This document shows, one piece after another, positions 34,474-44,022 of a stretch of DNA of 64,000 nucleotides (position 1 is the stretch's first letter; every line of letters begins with the position of its first letter). The notes below the pieces were generated by a model. It was not told the DNA's origin. It was given only the letters and a program-made list of their open reading frames with translations, and did not search any database. The position numbers and the translations under genes were made by a program. Source of the stretch: Bog-473 sp963838835 (GTDB lineage: Bacteria; Actinomycetota; Acidimicrobiia; Acidimicrobiales; RAAP-2); assembly GCA_963838835.1 (NCBI GenBank), contig CAWITA010000019.1:1-64000 (forward strand), written 5' to 3'.

Positions 34474-35018
34474 CTATAGGTTCCAAGTGGCCTCGTTGGT
34501 TGAGAACCCAGCGTTGGGGTTGTACATGACCTGCGCCACCGTGACCCCCGCCGGCAACTGGTAGGCGACGCAGCCCTCTTCGCTCTGACCTCTTGGTCAC
34601 CGAGTACTGGCCGTTGTCGAAGTCGGTACACTCAGCGACTGATCGAAGTCGGCAGGGTAGACCCGGTGGTTGGACCCGACGACCGACAGGTTGTCGTTTG
34701 CGTCGCTTGAGTCGTTGCCAGAGGACTTGCCTGCAATGGTGATCTCGATGGCGACGAAACGATCAGCAGCATTCGGCGAGAGGTACTGATTGGCGCTCTC
34801 GGCGGGATCGATCACCGCATTCAGAGTGACAGCCTCGTATTGCCTGTTCTCGTTCTCAACGGTCTGTGGTTCCCACGCCGTTGCTTGGCTTGGTCGAGTG
34901 GTGGCTTTTCCCCCTTGTGGCGCTTGGATGAGTGATGGGTTGATGCGCCGACCGGACCAGCGAAGGCCAAGGCGCACGCTGTTGCCATTACCAGGATGGC
35001 AAGCGGACGACGTGTCAT
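34474..35018 (-). pseudogene. Secreted DUF4352-like protein with three frame breaks
   Basis: The ATG at 35018 gives a signal peptide (LAILVMATACALAFAGPVGA). After KRHKG the frame shifts in a GGGGGAAAA run near 34910; the next part has TAWEPQTVENENRQYEAV, AADRFVAIEITIAG and SNHRVYPADFD. Two more shifts near 34640 and 34585 are needed to reach DFDNGQYSVTKRSERRGCVA and YQLPAGVTVAQVMYNP, ending ATWNL. The order (signal, beta-rich body, RGCVAYQLPAG close) fits a DUF4352-type exported domain of about 180 residues. Three indels in one short gene favour true decay here. Confidence 0.7.
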
Positions 35019-35318
35019 TGATTCCTCAGTTCTCTCTGTGGGCTACGAGGCAGCGTGTACGTATAGGCCTCGCACGGGTCCCCGAAACATGAGCCCAGCA
35101 TTCATCCGCTCTACGATGGGCCGGGGCATCCGTCTCCGGGTTCTGGCATCGAGTCCAGGCCCTCCCGTAGACCGGCGTGGGTCCCACGCCCCGTGTCTGA
35201 ACCCGCACGTTTCACAACTTCTGAACAATTCAGCCGGTCGTGCCTTGACGGGCCGACCCTCAGCTGAAAGTAGATTCTGTTCTGAAGAGGGGGCAGTGTC
35301 GGAACAGGAGTCGGCCTC

Positions 35319-35729
35319 ATGCGCAGCCTCCAGCACCCCACCGAGCGGTGGCGTCTCAGGGCCGTGCTCGAACTGAACCGCGTCACGGGCGCCAACCGCC
35401 GGTACTCAGCGTCGATGACCCTTCGCAACCGGTTCGCCATGTTGGCAGCGGCAAAAGAGCTTGAGGCAGTCACAAAGGAGGCCGAAACCTGGCTGTCGGC
35501 GCACCCCTGCTCGGACCAGAGACTCGGGGAGCAAATGGAGGGGATGCTGCACACAAGCGCCGAGGTGGCGGTGACTGCACGCCGGGCGGTTACTGATCCG
35601 GCGGCCGACATCGAGACCACCATGGGGCGAATCGGATACCTCCTGGCAGAAATCGAGATCGACTCGCAGCTTCTGGACGGCTCGCTGCGCCCGCGGGGTT
35701 CGTCTAGACGACGACGCCGAGCGGCGTGA
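35319..35729 (+). CDS. Hypothetical mostly helical protein
   Basis: A 136-residue protein, predicted helical throughout (FAMLAAAKELEAVTKEAETW, MGRIGYLLAEIEIDSQLL), with a very basic C terminus RRRRRAA. No signal or membrane segment. The ATG follows GGAACAGGAG. It could be a small DNA-associated or regulatory protein; I do not recognise it. Confidence 0.5.
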   Translation: MRSLQHPTERWRLRAVLELNRVTGANRRYSASMTLRNRFAMLAAAKELEAVTKEAETWLSAHPCSDQRLGEQMEGMLHTSAEVAVTARRAVTDPAADIETTMGRIGYLLAEIEIDSQLLDGSLRPRGSSRRRRRAA

Positions 35730-35740
35730 GCTCTGGAGAG

Positions 35741-35987
35741 GGAGGGTGGCGTAGGGCGCGCCGACCGCTTCGAACAAGCTGCGCGCGGACTCAAGATCCC
35801 TGTATTGCTCGTCCTGCAGTGGAATGACGAACTGGTCGGCCAGACATCCGCTCTTGCTTTGTTCGATGCAATCGGTTCGACAGAAAAGACCTTGCACATC
35901 AATCCAGACGGCCATGTACAGATTCCCCTCTTCGAAAGGGACGCTTACGAGGCCTTCTTCCTGCGCCATCTCGGGCCTGCTGGGTAG
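35741..35987 (+). pseudogene. C-terminal fragment of an alpha/beta hydrolase
   Basis: The frame gives ADRFEQAARGLKIPVLLVLQ, WNDELVGQTSALALFDA and GHVQIPLFERDAYEAFF: the acid- and His-bearing last third of a dienelactone-hydrolase-like enzyme. There is no start and no preceding nucleophile region, so most of the gene is gone. It is not the missing part of the fragment at 23676. Confidence 0.65.
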
Positions 35988-36381
35988 GAGTGGATCTATT
36001 CGACCGACTGCATCGTCGCGAGGTTGAAGAGAGGGTTTGGCAACAACCGCGTCTTGTGTGCCCCTACGAACAGGTCGACAGGACCCGAATCAGGTTGAAG
36101 ATGAGTCGGGGGCTGTGGTGCTGGACCTGACTTATCGATAGGTGAGGGCCGCTGGAGTAGCCCACTTCAATCCTCGCTGCCGGGACGGTGGACCCCTTGT
36201 TTGGAGCAGTCCGGCTCTCGAGACGTCCGGGCTCTCATCGGAGCCGACACTTGTGGTTAGTCTGCCAAGGCGACGCCCCGTGCGAGGTCGGCGAGCTGCT
36301 GATCTCCTCCGCAAGGCAGTGAGGTCGAGGGACCTCGGGAGCACCCGAGGGAGGACCCGCGACGTCGGGCGGGGAGGGTCC
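35988..36381. other. Intergenic, no gene seen
   Basis: No supported coding frame; it follows the hydrolase remnant and precedes the 3' end of the BNR-like gene. Confidence 0.45.
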
Positions 36382-37255
36382 TCAGTTCCGCCCGAGGCGG
36401 ACCACCGTGATCACGCCGGGAACCTTGTTGGCGTGCCACGACTCACCGTCGTCTTCGGAGACATGGACCTCCTCCCCGAACCCGATGACGGCACGACCGC
36501 CGGCAGCATCAAGGTGCCCGGTGTCGACATTGTTTGGGAACCATTCGGGCAGATCCTCCAGACAACGGACGAACGCCGACCCGAACCGTGCCCGGTACAC
36601 GGCGCCGCGGGTTGTGAACGGCCCGTCTGAAGCCGAAACGTAAGCGGTCTCGCCGTCGAGGCACACTGCCGCGCAGATAACTGTCGTGGAGTCCCTCGAT
36701 GTTCCACGACCACGATTTCCCGCCGTCCTCGCTCCAGCCGAATCCAACTGCGGCCGCCACGGCCACTGATCCGTTCTCCGCCCGCACCTCGTGGATGTCG
36801 ACGCCGGGTTCAAGCACCCCGTGCCAGCTCTCCCCTCGGTCGCCTGAGTGCCACAGGCCGCCTACGTGGACGTTCACCCACAGATCGTCACCACTGCTCG
36901 CCATGGACCGGGTGTCGGGCGTCGCATTGGCCGGGTTCTCCCAGTGGTCTCGATCCGGCACCCGCTCGAAGGCACTGACTTCCTCCACCTGGGCGCCGAC
37001 GATGGCAAGACGGGCACCGGTTCGGCCCACGACGACAGTTCCGTCGGCCAGGACAGCCAAGCTCTGGCCGTCGTCGTCGGGTAACTCGCCGACGGTCATG
37101 ACCTCTCCGTCGTCGAGGCGAATGACGACCTGGCGATCCAGGAGTGCGTGCCATCTCCTGGGACCAGGTGCCAAGGCGGTGACGGTGTGTCCGTCGACAA
37201 TGGTGTGGCCCGCGTCCAGGTCGAGAAGGCCCTGTTTCGTCCCTACGAGCAACAT
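36382..37255 (-). pseudogene. BNR-repeat (exo-sialidase-like/VPS10-like) propeller protein, frameshifted
   Basis: From the ATG at 37255 the protein begins LLVGTKQGLLDLDAG and shows blade motifs: LWVNVHVGGLWHSGDRGESW and VGFGWSEDGGKSWSWNIEGL. Near 36672 one extra base breaks the frame; the next frame continues AVCLDGETAYVSASDGPF, RAVYRARFG-like text and EVHVSEDDGESWHANKVPG. Asp-box (SxDxGxxW) motifs occur three times. Restored, it is a 290-residue cytoplasmic propeller without signal peptide, as in many actinobacterial members. Function is unknown; sialidase activity is not implied. Confidence 0.8.
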
Positions 37256-37426
37256 CGAAATCCAACCTACCGCTCCTCTGCGTCACTTGGACCCGTTTGC
37301 TCCGCTGCGCCGGCGAGCAGGGATCCATCCCGGCCGCTTCGGTGGACACTTCGGGCGCATCCAGGACAGGTCGCGGAACGCTTTCCATCCTCCGACTCGG
37401 AGACAGCGGGCAGAATCGACGGCCTT

Positions 37427-37924
37427 GTGGATATCGAACGGTGTGACGAGTGTGGGTTCAACGGCGAGGCGTGGAACGATACCGCAGCCATCTCGGCGAT
37501 CGAAGGCCTGCCCGCCCGATTCGCCGAAGTTGTTGCAAGTCTCAGTTCTGGCGATCTACTCCGGCGACCAGTGGATGGCCAATGGTCAATCGCTGAATAC
37601 GCAGACCATGTGCGAGAGGTCTTCTTTGGAATGAGGTTTCTGCTGGACATTACGGTCACACAGTCAGGAACCGACCTCGGGGACTCGCCAACTTCACCAT
37701 TCGAGCCCGAGCCTCGTCAGATCGACATCGACGCAGCGTTGGTCGGCATTGAGCAAGAAGTGACTTCGTTGCTCAGGACGTTCTCGGAACTGTCTCCCAA
37801 CGACTGGCACTCGAGTGTGACGCTCGATGGAGTCCACGTCGATCCGCACTGGATTGTTCGCCATGCGGTCCATGACTCGACCCATCAGCTTCTTGACATG
37901 GAGCGCCTTCGCCTAGCTCTTTGA
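37427..37924 (+). CDS. DinB-family protein
   Basis: A 165-residue four-helix-bundle protein of the DinB/YfiT (mycothiol-dependent enzyme) superfamily. It begins IERCDECGFNGEAWND with a CxxC, then QWSIAEYADHVREVFFGMRF and ends DPHWIVRHAVHDSTHQL. The three metal-binding His of the family correspond to ADHVRE, VRHAVHD and DSTHQL. Members use zinc or nickel and in actinobacteria often mycothiol. The GTG at 37427 is chosen because the family starts here; a longer open frame upstream overlaps the opposite gene. The gene is single. Confidence 0.85.
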   Translation: MDIERCDECGFNGEAWNDTAAISAIEGLPARFAEVVASLSSGDLLRRPVDGQWSIAEYADHVREVFFGMRFLLDITVTQSGTDLGDSPTSPFEPEPRQIDIDAALVGIEQEVTSLLRTFSELSPNDWHSSVTLDGVHVDPHWIVRHAVHDSTHQLLDMERLRLAL

Positions 37925-37929
37925 CTGGG

Positions 37930-38023
37930 TGTCCCCGAACAGTGACGTCGGGGAGTGGGCGCCCCGTCTCAACCAGGCACGATTGGGGCACCTGCCGCTG
38001 ATCAACGCCAACATGTTGGGACA
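37930..38023. terminator. Inverted-repeat structure between convergent genes
   Basis: TGTCCCCGAACA (37930-37941) and TGTTGGGACA (38014-38023) form imperfect arms around an inner GGGG/CCCC stem. It fills the gap between DinB and the convergent regulator gene, so a two-way terminator is plausible; size and arms also recall the 86-bp elements. Confidence 0.45.
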
Positions 38024-38037
38024 GGGCTATAGGTAGG

Positions 38038-38337
38038 TCACCCCGCCTTCTCGGTTCGTCCCGTCGCGTCCACGAGCAACTCCAGCACCTCACCGATCGT
38101 CCGTTCTCGACCGATAACTTCTCGCAGCGGCAACTCGGTCTGGATGGAGTAGCGGTTGCGGCGGCCCTCCTTGTCCTTGACGACGTAGCCGGCCGCTATG
38201 AGATCGTCGACGATGGCAAAGGCCGTGCGTTCGGTGATGCCTAACGTGACGGCGATGTCGCGTAGGCGCATCCCGGGGTCGTGTGCGATGCACAGGAGGA
38301 CACGGGAATGGTTGGTCAGGAAGCTCCACTCCGCCAT
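38038..38337 (-). CDS. Winged-helix transcription regulator
   Basis: A 99-residue DNA-binding protein of the MarR/ArsR-like winged-helix type: LTNHSRVLLCIAHDPGMRLR, helix-turn-helix DIAVTLGITERTAFAIVDDL, wing VVKDKEGRRNRYSI. This is the small helix-turn-helix family whose wing ends NRY, common in actinobacteria. It carries no ligand domain. It is divergent from the epimerase gene with 134 bases between starts, so it probably controls that operon and itself; the gap includes an AT-rich stretch around 38357-38395. Confidence 0.85.
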   Translation of the reverse strand: MAEWSFLTNHSRVLLCIAHDPGMRLRDIAVTLGITERTAFAIVDDLIAAGYVVKDKEGRRNRYSIQTELPLREVIGRERTIGEVLELLVDATGRTEKAG

Positions 38338-38471
38338 AAGAGGGCAGCCTAGTCGCCATATTCCAGAACTCTATTGCATGTATTTGAGAACAGGCCTACC
38401 CTCATTGCAGGCGACCGAGGCTCGACCGCCGGACGGCGGCCACGTACTCAGGTCCCCGAAAGGATCCTGCC

Positions 38472-39419
38472 ATGGGCGAGGATGGTGTCCACGTGGTGTT
38501 TGGGACCGGCCAAGTCGGAAACGCACTGTCCGCTCACCTGTTCAGATTGGGCCATCCGGTCCGCGCCGTGTCCAGGCACCGACCGTCCACGCTGGTCGAG
38601 GGTGTTGATTGGCGAGCTGCCGATGTCACCGATGCCGAAGCCGCTATCGACGCGGCCAAGGGCGCATCGGTCGTCTACCAATGCCTCAACGCCCCCTACA
38701 CCGAGTGGCCAAAACGCTTCCCACCGCTGCAGCGGGGAGTCCTAAGTGCTGCCGAACGTAACGACGCGCTCCTGGTGACCCTGGAGAACCTGTACGCCTA
38801 CGGCCCGACTCATGGCACGCCGATGACCGAGGACCTCCCGCTTGCCGCGACGACCAAGAAGGGTCGTGCCCGAGCGGCTATGACCCAAGAACTGCTGGCT
38901 GCCGCAGATGCCGGTCGTGTCCAGATCGCCATCGGGCGGGCATCGGACTTCTTCGGCGCCGGTGTCACCGAGACAACGCTCGGCGAGCGGGTCTTTGCCA
39001 ACGCCGTGGCTGGGAAGCGCGCCGACTTTCTCGGCAATCCCGACCTGCCCCACACATACAGCTACGTTCCCGATATCGCCGTCGGCCTGGCCACCCTCGG
39101 TACGGATTCCCGGGCGATCGGACAGGTGTGGCACCTGCCCGGACCCGAGACCGTGACCACCCGAGCGCTCCTCGATCTCGTTGCCGGCGAGGTGGGGCAT
39201 CCGGTGGCCGTTCGCTCGGTCCCCAAGCTGGTCATGCGCGCCCTCGGCGTGTTCAACCCCACGATGCGGGAGCTGGTCGAGATGACCTACGAGTTCGACG
39301 AGCCCTTCGTGCTCGACACCACCAAGTACGAGTCCACCTTCGGTGCGGGCGGCACCCCGTTGTTGGCGGCGGTCACCGAGACGGTCATCTGGTACAAGGC
39401 GCAAAGGAGCCCAAAATGA
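38472..39419 (+). CDS. NAD-dependent epimerase/dehydratase-like (extended SDR) protein
   Basis: A 315-residue Rossmann protein. The cofactor motif is VVFGTGQVGNALSAHL (a GxGxxG variant), followed by VRAVSRHRPS with basic residues after strand 2, which favours NADP. The middle shows VVYQCLNAPYTEWP and ENLYAYGP; the YxxxK pair is not obvious, so it may be an atypical SDR such as the NAD(P)-sensor group. The stop overlaps the next ATG as ATGA, and three further genes follow closely. Together with the divergent regulator this looks like the lead gene of an inducible oxidoreductase operon. Confidence 0.85.
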   Translation: MGEDGVHVVFGTGQVGNALSAHLFRLGHPVRAVSRHRPSTLVEGVDWRAADVTDAEAAIDAAKGASVVYQCLNAPYTEWPKRFPPLQRGVLSAAERNDALLVTLENLYAYGPTHGTPMTEDLPLAATTKKGRARAAMTQELLAAADAGRVQIAIGRASDFFGAGVTETTLGERVFANAVAGKRADFLGNPDLPHTYSYVPDIAVGLATLGTDSRAIGQVWHLPGPETVTTRALLDLVAGEVGHPVAVRSVPKLVMRALGVFNPTMRELVEMTYEFDEPFVLDTTKYESTFGAGGTPLLAAVTETVIWYKAQRSPK

Positions 39420-40039
39420 CGGATCTCGAGACGCCGGTAGGCGAGCTGAGCCCTACGGTCGCATGGTCGAGACGAGTGCGCCGTGTCGGTGGCTTCATCC
39501 AGCTCGCCTTCGCCGCGCTCTGGCTCGTACGAGGCAGGCCTCAACGTGCATCGGCCCGCGGGGATCGCACTCGCCGGAGTCTTCAGCGTGATGGTCCTCG
39601 CCGTGCTGGCCTACGGCATCCGGGTCACCGCGGGCACCGGCGCCCGTCCACCAGGTCAAGAAGCGAAACGCATCGAGCGATCCGTGACCATCGCGACCGT
39701 GATCGAACTTGTCGCGGCCTTCGTTCTTCCGGTCATCGTCATCGCGGCCGGTCATTCTGACTGGGTACTGCCGTCCATCGCCATCACGATCGGGCCACTT
39801 CTGCTGTGGCTCGACCACCTGGTCCACATCCCCCGGTATCGCCCGGTGGGCTGGGCGTTGATCGTCGGTCCGGTGATCCTGGTTGCCACGATGTCTGGTA
39901 CTGCGCTCGTCGGCCACCACGGGTATCGCCGCCGGGGTGCTGCTCTTGGCGACGGCCGCCGCCGGCTTCCACGACCTCGCCGGCCTTCGAGCTCATGGCC
40001 GGTCAGGCTCCGTCACAGCTCCGCCCGCAGGCACCATGA
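39416..40039 (+). pseudogene. Four-helix membrane protein with frameshifts
   Basis: The ATG overlaps the epimerase stop (ATGA). The first frame gives VGGFIQLAFAALWLVRG; near 39535 it shifts to HRPAGIALAGVFSVMVLAVL, AYGIRVTAGTG, VIELVAAFVLPVIVIAAGH, SIAITIGPLLLWLDHLVHIP and VGWALIVGPVILVATMSG; near 39900 it shifts again to GIAAGVLLLATAAAGFHDL. Another frame then reaches a TGA that overlaps the cupin start, again as ATGA. Joined, it is a ~205-residue multi-pass membrane protein of unknown function. Confidence 0.7.
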
Positions 40040-40594
40040 CCGGCTTCCGACCCTTCTTCAACCCTGCCACGGGCGAATGGATCGAGTACACGGCGCTGGC
40101 TGAGGACAGCAACGGAACCCTTGTCCGGTTCAACTGGCGCAGCGTGCCCGGTGGCGTGATCACCGAGCACATCCACCCTCACCAAGAGGAGCGCTTCACG
40201 ATCAAGGAAGGTGAGGCCCACTTCACCTTGAACGGTCGGGAACTGGTGGCCCGGGCCGGCGAGACGATCGTCGTGCCCGCCTGGGGCTCCTCACTCCGAG
40301 GGAAATGCCGGATCGGTAGATATCGAAGGGATGGTCGAGTTGCGGCCGGCTCTGCGGACCAAGGAGTTCCACGAGGCGTTGGCCGGGCTGGTCAACGACG
40401 GCAGGACCACGCCTAGGGGAGCACCGAAGAACCCGCTCCAGCTCGGGGCCACCTTCTGGCATTTCCGACGCGAGAGCAGGGCGACGTCGCCACCGATCTG
40501 GGCGCAGAACCTCTTTCTCCCACCGTTGGCTGCGCTGGCGAAGGTCTTCGGAGTCCACCCCTACTACGAGCGCTGGGACAGTCGGATCGGCTGA
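40036..40594 (+). pseudogene. Cupin-domain protein with a one-base frameshift
   Basis: The ATG at 40036 overlaps the previous stop. Cupin motif 1 is visible as GGVITEHIHPHQEERFTIKE and GEAHFTLNGRE, then AGETIVVPA. Near 40285 one extra T moves the frame; the continuation is GAPHSEGNAGSVDIEGMVEL (motif 2 with its His), RTKEFHEALAGLVNDG and WAQNLFLPPLAALAKVFGVH. Motif 1 supplies two His and a Glu, motif 2 the last His. About 185 residues restored. Likely a metal-binding cupin acting on a small molecule in this operon. Confidence 0.8.
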
Positions 40595-40644
40595 TCCACG
40601 GACGGCCACCTGACCGAAGAACCACCACAGCACGGAGCGTCACG

Positions 40645-41055
40645 ATGACCACCCAAGAACTTGCTACAGATATCAAGCGGCCATCAGAGAAGGAAGTCAA
40701 GGGTCGCGCAGCTCTCGAAGAGCTCGTGCCCGGCATCCCGGGCCTGATTGACGCCTCGGTCGGCGAACTCTCGCCTGCCACGGCGCGGCGGATCTACGAG
40801 AACATCTGGGGCGACGTCTATGCCACGAGTCCGCTGAGCACCCGGGATCTCACGATCGCGGCAATCGGCGGGCTCACCGCGATGGGTGGCGCCGAGACCA
40901 ACCTCAACCTTCAGGCCGCCATCGCGCTGCGAGTAGGGCTCACGCCGTCGGACATCGTGGCCATCATCGAGCACGCCGCCACCTATGCCGGCTTCCCGCG
41001 GTCGCAGGCAGCACTCCAGGCGTTCCGCGGAGTCCTCGAATCGCCGGGGGCTTGA
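40645..41055 (+). CDS. Carboxymuconolactone decarboxylase (CMD)-family protein
   Basis: A 136-residue CMD-fold protein: KGRAALEELVPGIPGLID, ENIWGDVYATSPLSTRDL, TIAAIGGLTAMGGAETNLNL, LTPSDIVAIIEHAATYAGFP. It lacks the CxxC of the AhpD peroxidase branch, so it belongs with PcaC-like enzymes; of that branch's residues the Glu-His in IIEHAA and the YAGFP loop are kept, but the His of the LNLH segment is Gln. It starts 51 bases after the cupin gene behind CACGGAGCG. Probably non-redox, acting on a lactone or hydroxy acid like its neighbours. Confidence 0.85.
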   Translation: MTTQELATDIKRPSEKEVKGRAALEELVPGIPGLIDASVGELSPATARRIYENIWGDVYATSPLSTRDLTIAAIGGLTAMGGAETNLNLQAAIALRVGLTPSDIVAIIEHAATYAGFPRSQAALQAFRGVLESPGA

Positions 41056-41159
41056 ACGAGTTCCACCCGCAACGAGACGGTGACGACAGGGGAATACGCC
41101 ACGCCACGGCGTTTTCGCCCGCAGAGACCCTTCACAACCCAGTGAGAGGAACAGAGAAT

Positions 41160-41685
41160 ATGAGCCTCTGGGACCCGATCCGCGGGGTGTCCGTCGTGAG
41201 CACGGGCCATGTGCAGATCCGCCCCGACCATGTGTCGGCGACGTGGCGACCCACCTACTGGTGGCTCTTCACCTCTCCCACTGGACCGCGCCGCGGCCGA
41301 TCAATGCCTGCGTCATCCGAGCCCGAACCAACCGACGATCCCGACCTCGCTCCGTTCGAGGAGTGTCACGACATCTTGGGCGACGGGAGCCTGGTCCTGC
41401 TGCCCACTCCGGGACATACGCCGGGCCCAATGTCATTGCTCGTCTGCCAGAGTGGTCTGCCGTCGTTCATGCTGGTCGGCGACCCGACCTATGACGTGCA
41501 CATCCCTCGAGGACGGACATGTCCCCGGCGTCGGCAGCCGGCGCCGACTGCGTGAATCCACGGCCAAGGTCAAGCGGATGCGCCAGCGTTATGCCGATCT
41601 GGTGATTCTGCCGGCGCATGACCCGGGAGTGGCTGATCGATTGGCCCAGGCCACGGGTCAACCACCCGTTCCCCTTGCCAGCTGA
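41160..41685 (+). pseudogene. Metallo-beta-lactamase-fold lactonase, internally deleted
   Basis: The ATG at 41160 starts VSVVSTGHVQIRPDHVSAT and TYWWLFTS, like AHL-lactonase-type MBL enzymes, and RPINACVI appears in another frame near 41300. The HxHxDH metal motif and about 100 surrounding residues are absent. The later parts are present: LVLLPTPGHTPGPMSLLV (third-ligand loop), FMLVGDPTYDVH, and after a frame change near 41500 GHVPGVGSRRRLRESTAKVK and VILPAHDPGV with the last His. It is a deletion remnant and cannot fold as an active enzyme. Confidence 0.8.
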
Positions 41686-41739
41686 CCGACCAGTCACGGC
41701 ACGACGCAGTGATCGATCGACATCACGATGGGAGACGAA

Positions 41740-42698
41740 ATGGCTATTGACGAGCATGAAGAGCTCCACTTCGGTGACACAACCCAGTGGGTCCGTATTC
41801 GGGGGCGGACGCCTCCAACCCTGTGCTGCTGTTGATCCAACAGTGTCCCGGCCTGCCGATGATGAACGAGGCGCGTCGCTTCGAGCACCGCGTTGGGCTG
41901 GAGCGTGAGTTCACGGTTGTCTTTTGGGACCAACGTGGCTGCGGACGCTCGCTGCGGGGACCAGAGGAGCCTGACGGCATCAGCATCGACGCAATGGTGT
42001 CCGACACCGTGTCCATCCTCGAATGGTTGCGAGACCGCTTCGGGAAGGAGATCTTTGTGACCGGCTTCTCCTTCGGAGGGGCGATCGGGGCCTACGCTGC
42101 CGCACGGCGACCGGACCTCGTCGAGACGCTGGTGGCGGTGGGAATGGACATCGACGGTGTGGCCGCTGGCAACAGTGCCTATGACTTCGCCCTCAAGACG
42201 GCGGTCAAGCGTGGCACGCGACGCGCGATCCGGCAGCTCGAGGCCATCGGCCCGGCGCCCCACCTCAAGCTGAGGCAGTTCTCGACCCGGGTCCGCTGGG
42301 CGACAAACTTCGGTGGCGTCACGACCCACGAGAACTACAGCAACTCGGCCCGACAACTGCTCACCAGCATGGTGCGGTCGCCTGACTACTCGGTCGGGGA
42401 CATCATTCGGACCCTCCGGGGGATGGGTAGGACCCAGTCCGCACTGCTGCCAGACCTTGCGAGGATGGACCTGACTCGCTCCCTGCCTCGCCTCGACGTT
42501 CCCATCATCATGGTGCAGGGGCGCCTCGACCAGGTAGCGCCGGGTGAAGCGACACAGCGGTTCGCCAGCTCCTTGGAGGCGCCCAGCAAAGGGCTGGTGT
42601 GGTTCGAGAAGTCAGCCCATACCCCGCATCTCGAGGAACCAGAAAAGTTCCGTGATGTCCTCATGCGAGTTCGAGCCAAGCAACCAGCCGGGACTTGA
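41740..42698 (+). pseudogene. Alpha/beta hydrolase (proline iminopeptidase-like) with a one-base frameshift
   Basis: The ATG at 41740 (GGAGACG upstream) gives DEHEELHFGDTTQWVRIRG, then a missing G in a CGGGGGCGG run near 41805 breaks the frame. The rest is intact: NPVLLLIQQCPGLPMMNEAR, FWDQRGCGRSLRG, the nucleophile elbow GFSFGGAIGAY, acid strand IIMVQGRLDQVAPG and His KSAHTPHLEEPE. This is the proline-iminopeptidase/epoxide-hydrolase pattern. Restored length is about 319 residues. It is the last gene of the regulator-linked set. Confidence 0.85.
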
Positions 42699-43076
42699 CG
42701 CGTGAACGTCTGCATTTGTCGGGGCCTCTGAGAAGCGGTGGAGGAGTGCTCTCGCTCAAGGTCATGGACGAAGTGTTCCCGGCTCTCGATATTGGGTCGA
42801 TCGCAAACTGCCCCCATCTGTGCATGGTCCACGGAGTTCCAGGGGTCGCCCCGTTCCACATCAACGCCGGGCCGGTGACACCCGTCTCGATCTGCCGAGG
42901 CTCGGCCATTGGGCAGTATGGAGAAATGGAGGCGGCGACCCTCTTCGCCGATGTCGGTCGGCCCTCGACGCTGACCGTTGTCCCGCCGCCCCGTGACCAC
43001 GCCGGAAATGGGTGCGACGCTGTGCAATAGCGTCAGGGACGAGGGCTTAGGAAGATACGCCCCTCAGGAGGGTCCT
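42699..43076. other. Intergenic, no gene supported
   Basis: Both strands are open over much of this stretch, but the translations have no recognisable domain and no good ribosome sites, so I leave it uncalled. The ribosome site of the next gene (CAGGAGG) is at its right end. Confidence 0.45.
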
Positions 43077-43835
43077 ATGGCAACAATCAGGAGCTTTGAC
43101 GGCACGAAGCTGTACTACGAGGAAGAGGGGGCAGGAGCACCGGTCGTCCTCTTACACGGGCTGAGTGTCGACGTCGACGGAAACTGGAAGGCGCCGGGCA
43201 TCTGGGCCGCCCTGGTCGGCGCCGGCCGTCGAGTGATCGGCTTCGACGCCAGAGGTCACGGCCGGTCCGACAAGCCGCACGATCCGTCCGCCTACCAAGA
43301 CGACGCCATGGTCCGAGACGTCGGGGCGATGCTCGACGAGCTGAGCCTGGAGGAGACCGACCTGGTCGGCTACTCAATGGGGGCGTCGACGGCGCTGCAG
43401 TTCGCGGGCAGCGACGACCGGTTGCGGCGGCTGGTGCTGGGTGGGATCGGCGGCGACCCGAAGCTCTGGGGCACCCCGGACGGTGAACGCGCCCTCATGG
43501 GGAAGCGCTGGCTGGCCGGGCTCGAGGCTCAGGTTCCCGACGCGATCGAGGACCCCGTGGCGCGCCGCGCCCGCAAGGTCTTCGATGCTCGGGGCAACGA
43601 CCTCGAGGCTATCGCCGCGCTCTTGCGCTCGAACCGCAGGCATCTCTCCAGCGAGATGGTTTCCGCGGCCGTCACTGTGCCGGTGTTGGTCGTGTGCGGG
43701 GATCGCGATGCCTCCCCCGCCGAGCTAGCGGCGGCGCTGCCCAACGCCGAGGCGCTGGTGCTCGAGGGCGATCACGAGAGCGTGGTCGCGAACCCCGAGT
43801 TGGCGCAGGCCATCGTCCGCTTTCTCACCAACTGA
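43077..43835 (+). CDS. Alpha/beta hydrolase
   Basis: A 252-residue soluble hydrolase. Oxyanion loop VVLLHGLSVDVDGNW, strand-4 motif FDARGHGRSDKP, nucleophile elbow GYSMGASTALQ (Ser near residue 104), acid strand VLVVCGDRDASPAE and His LEGDHESVVANPE. The lid is short, about 70 residues, like small esterases or haloperoxidase-like enzymes. The ATG has CAGGAGG upstream. It is followed by 190 bases and a strong hairpin that faces the convergent lactonase-like gene. Confidence 0.9.
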   Translation: MATIRSFDGTKLYYEEEGAGAPVVLLHGLSVDVDGNWKAPGIWAALVGAGRRVIGFDARGHGRSDKPHDPSAYQDDAMVRDVGAMLDELSLEETDLVGYSMGASTALQFAGSDDRLRRLVLGGIGGDPKLWGTPDGERALMGKRWLAGLEAQVPDAIEDPVARRARKVFDARGNDLEAIAALLRSNRRHLSSEMVSAAVTVPVLVVCGDRDASPAELAAALPNAEALVLEGDHESVVANPELAQAIVRFLTN

Positions 43836-44022
43836 GCCCGCGAGAAAGACTGAGTGAGTGAGGGAGGCAGGCTACACGGACGCACTGTTTAGGGGTCGAG
43901 GTTGACGCCGAGGTAGCGCGCCGCCACCCCGCGAGCGGGACCCTGCACTACGGGATGAGCTTGGCCCATGCACAGAACAGCGAAGCTGCCGTCAGTCCAG
44001 TGACCCTACCTATCTGGACATG

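Noticed and set aside
42695..43030. Plus-strand 111-residue frame and an opposite 82-residue frame
   Set aside because: Neither has a ribosome site or family pattern, and both are open together, which is common in GC-rich non-coding DNA.
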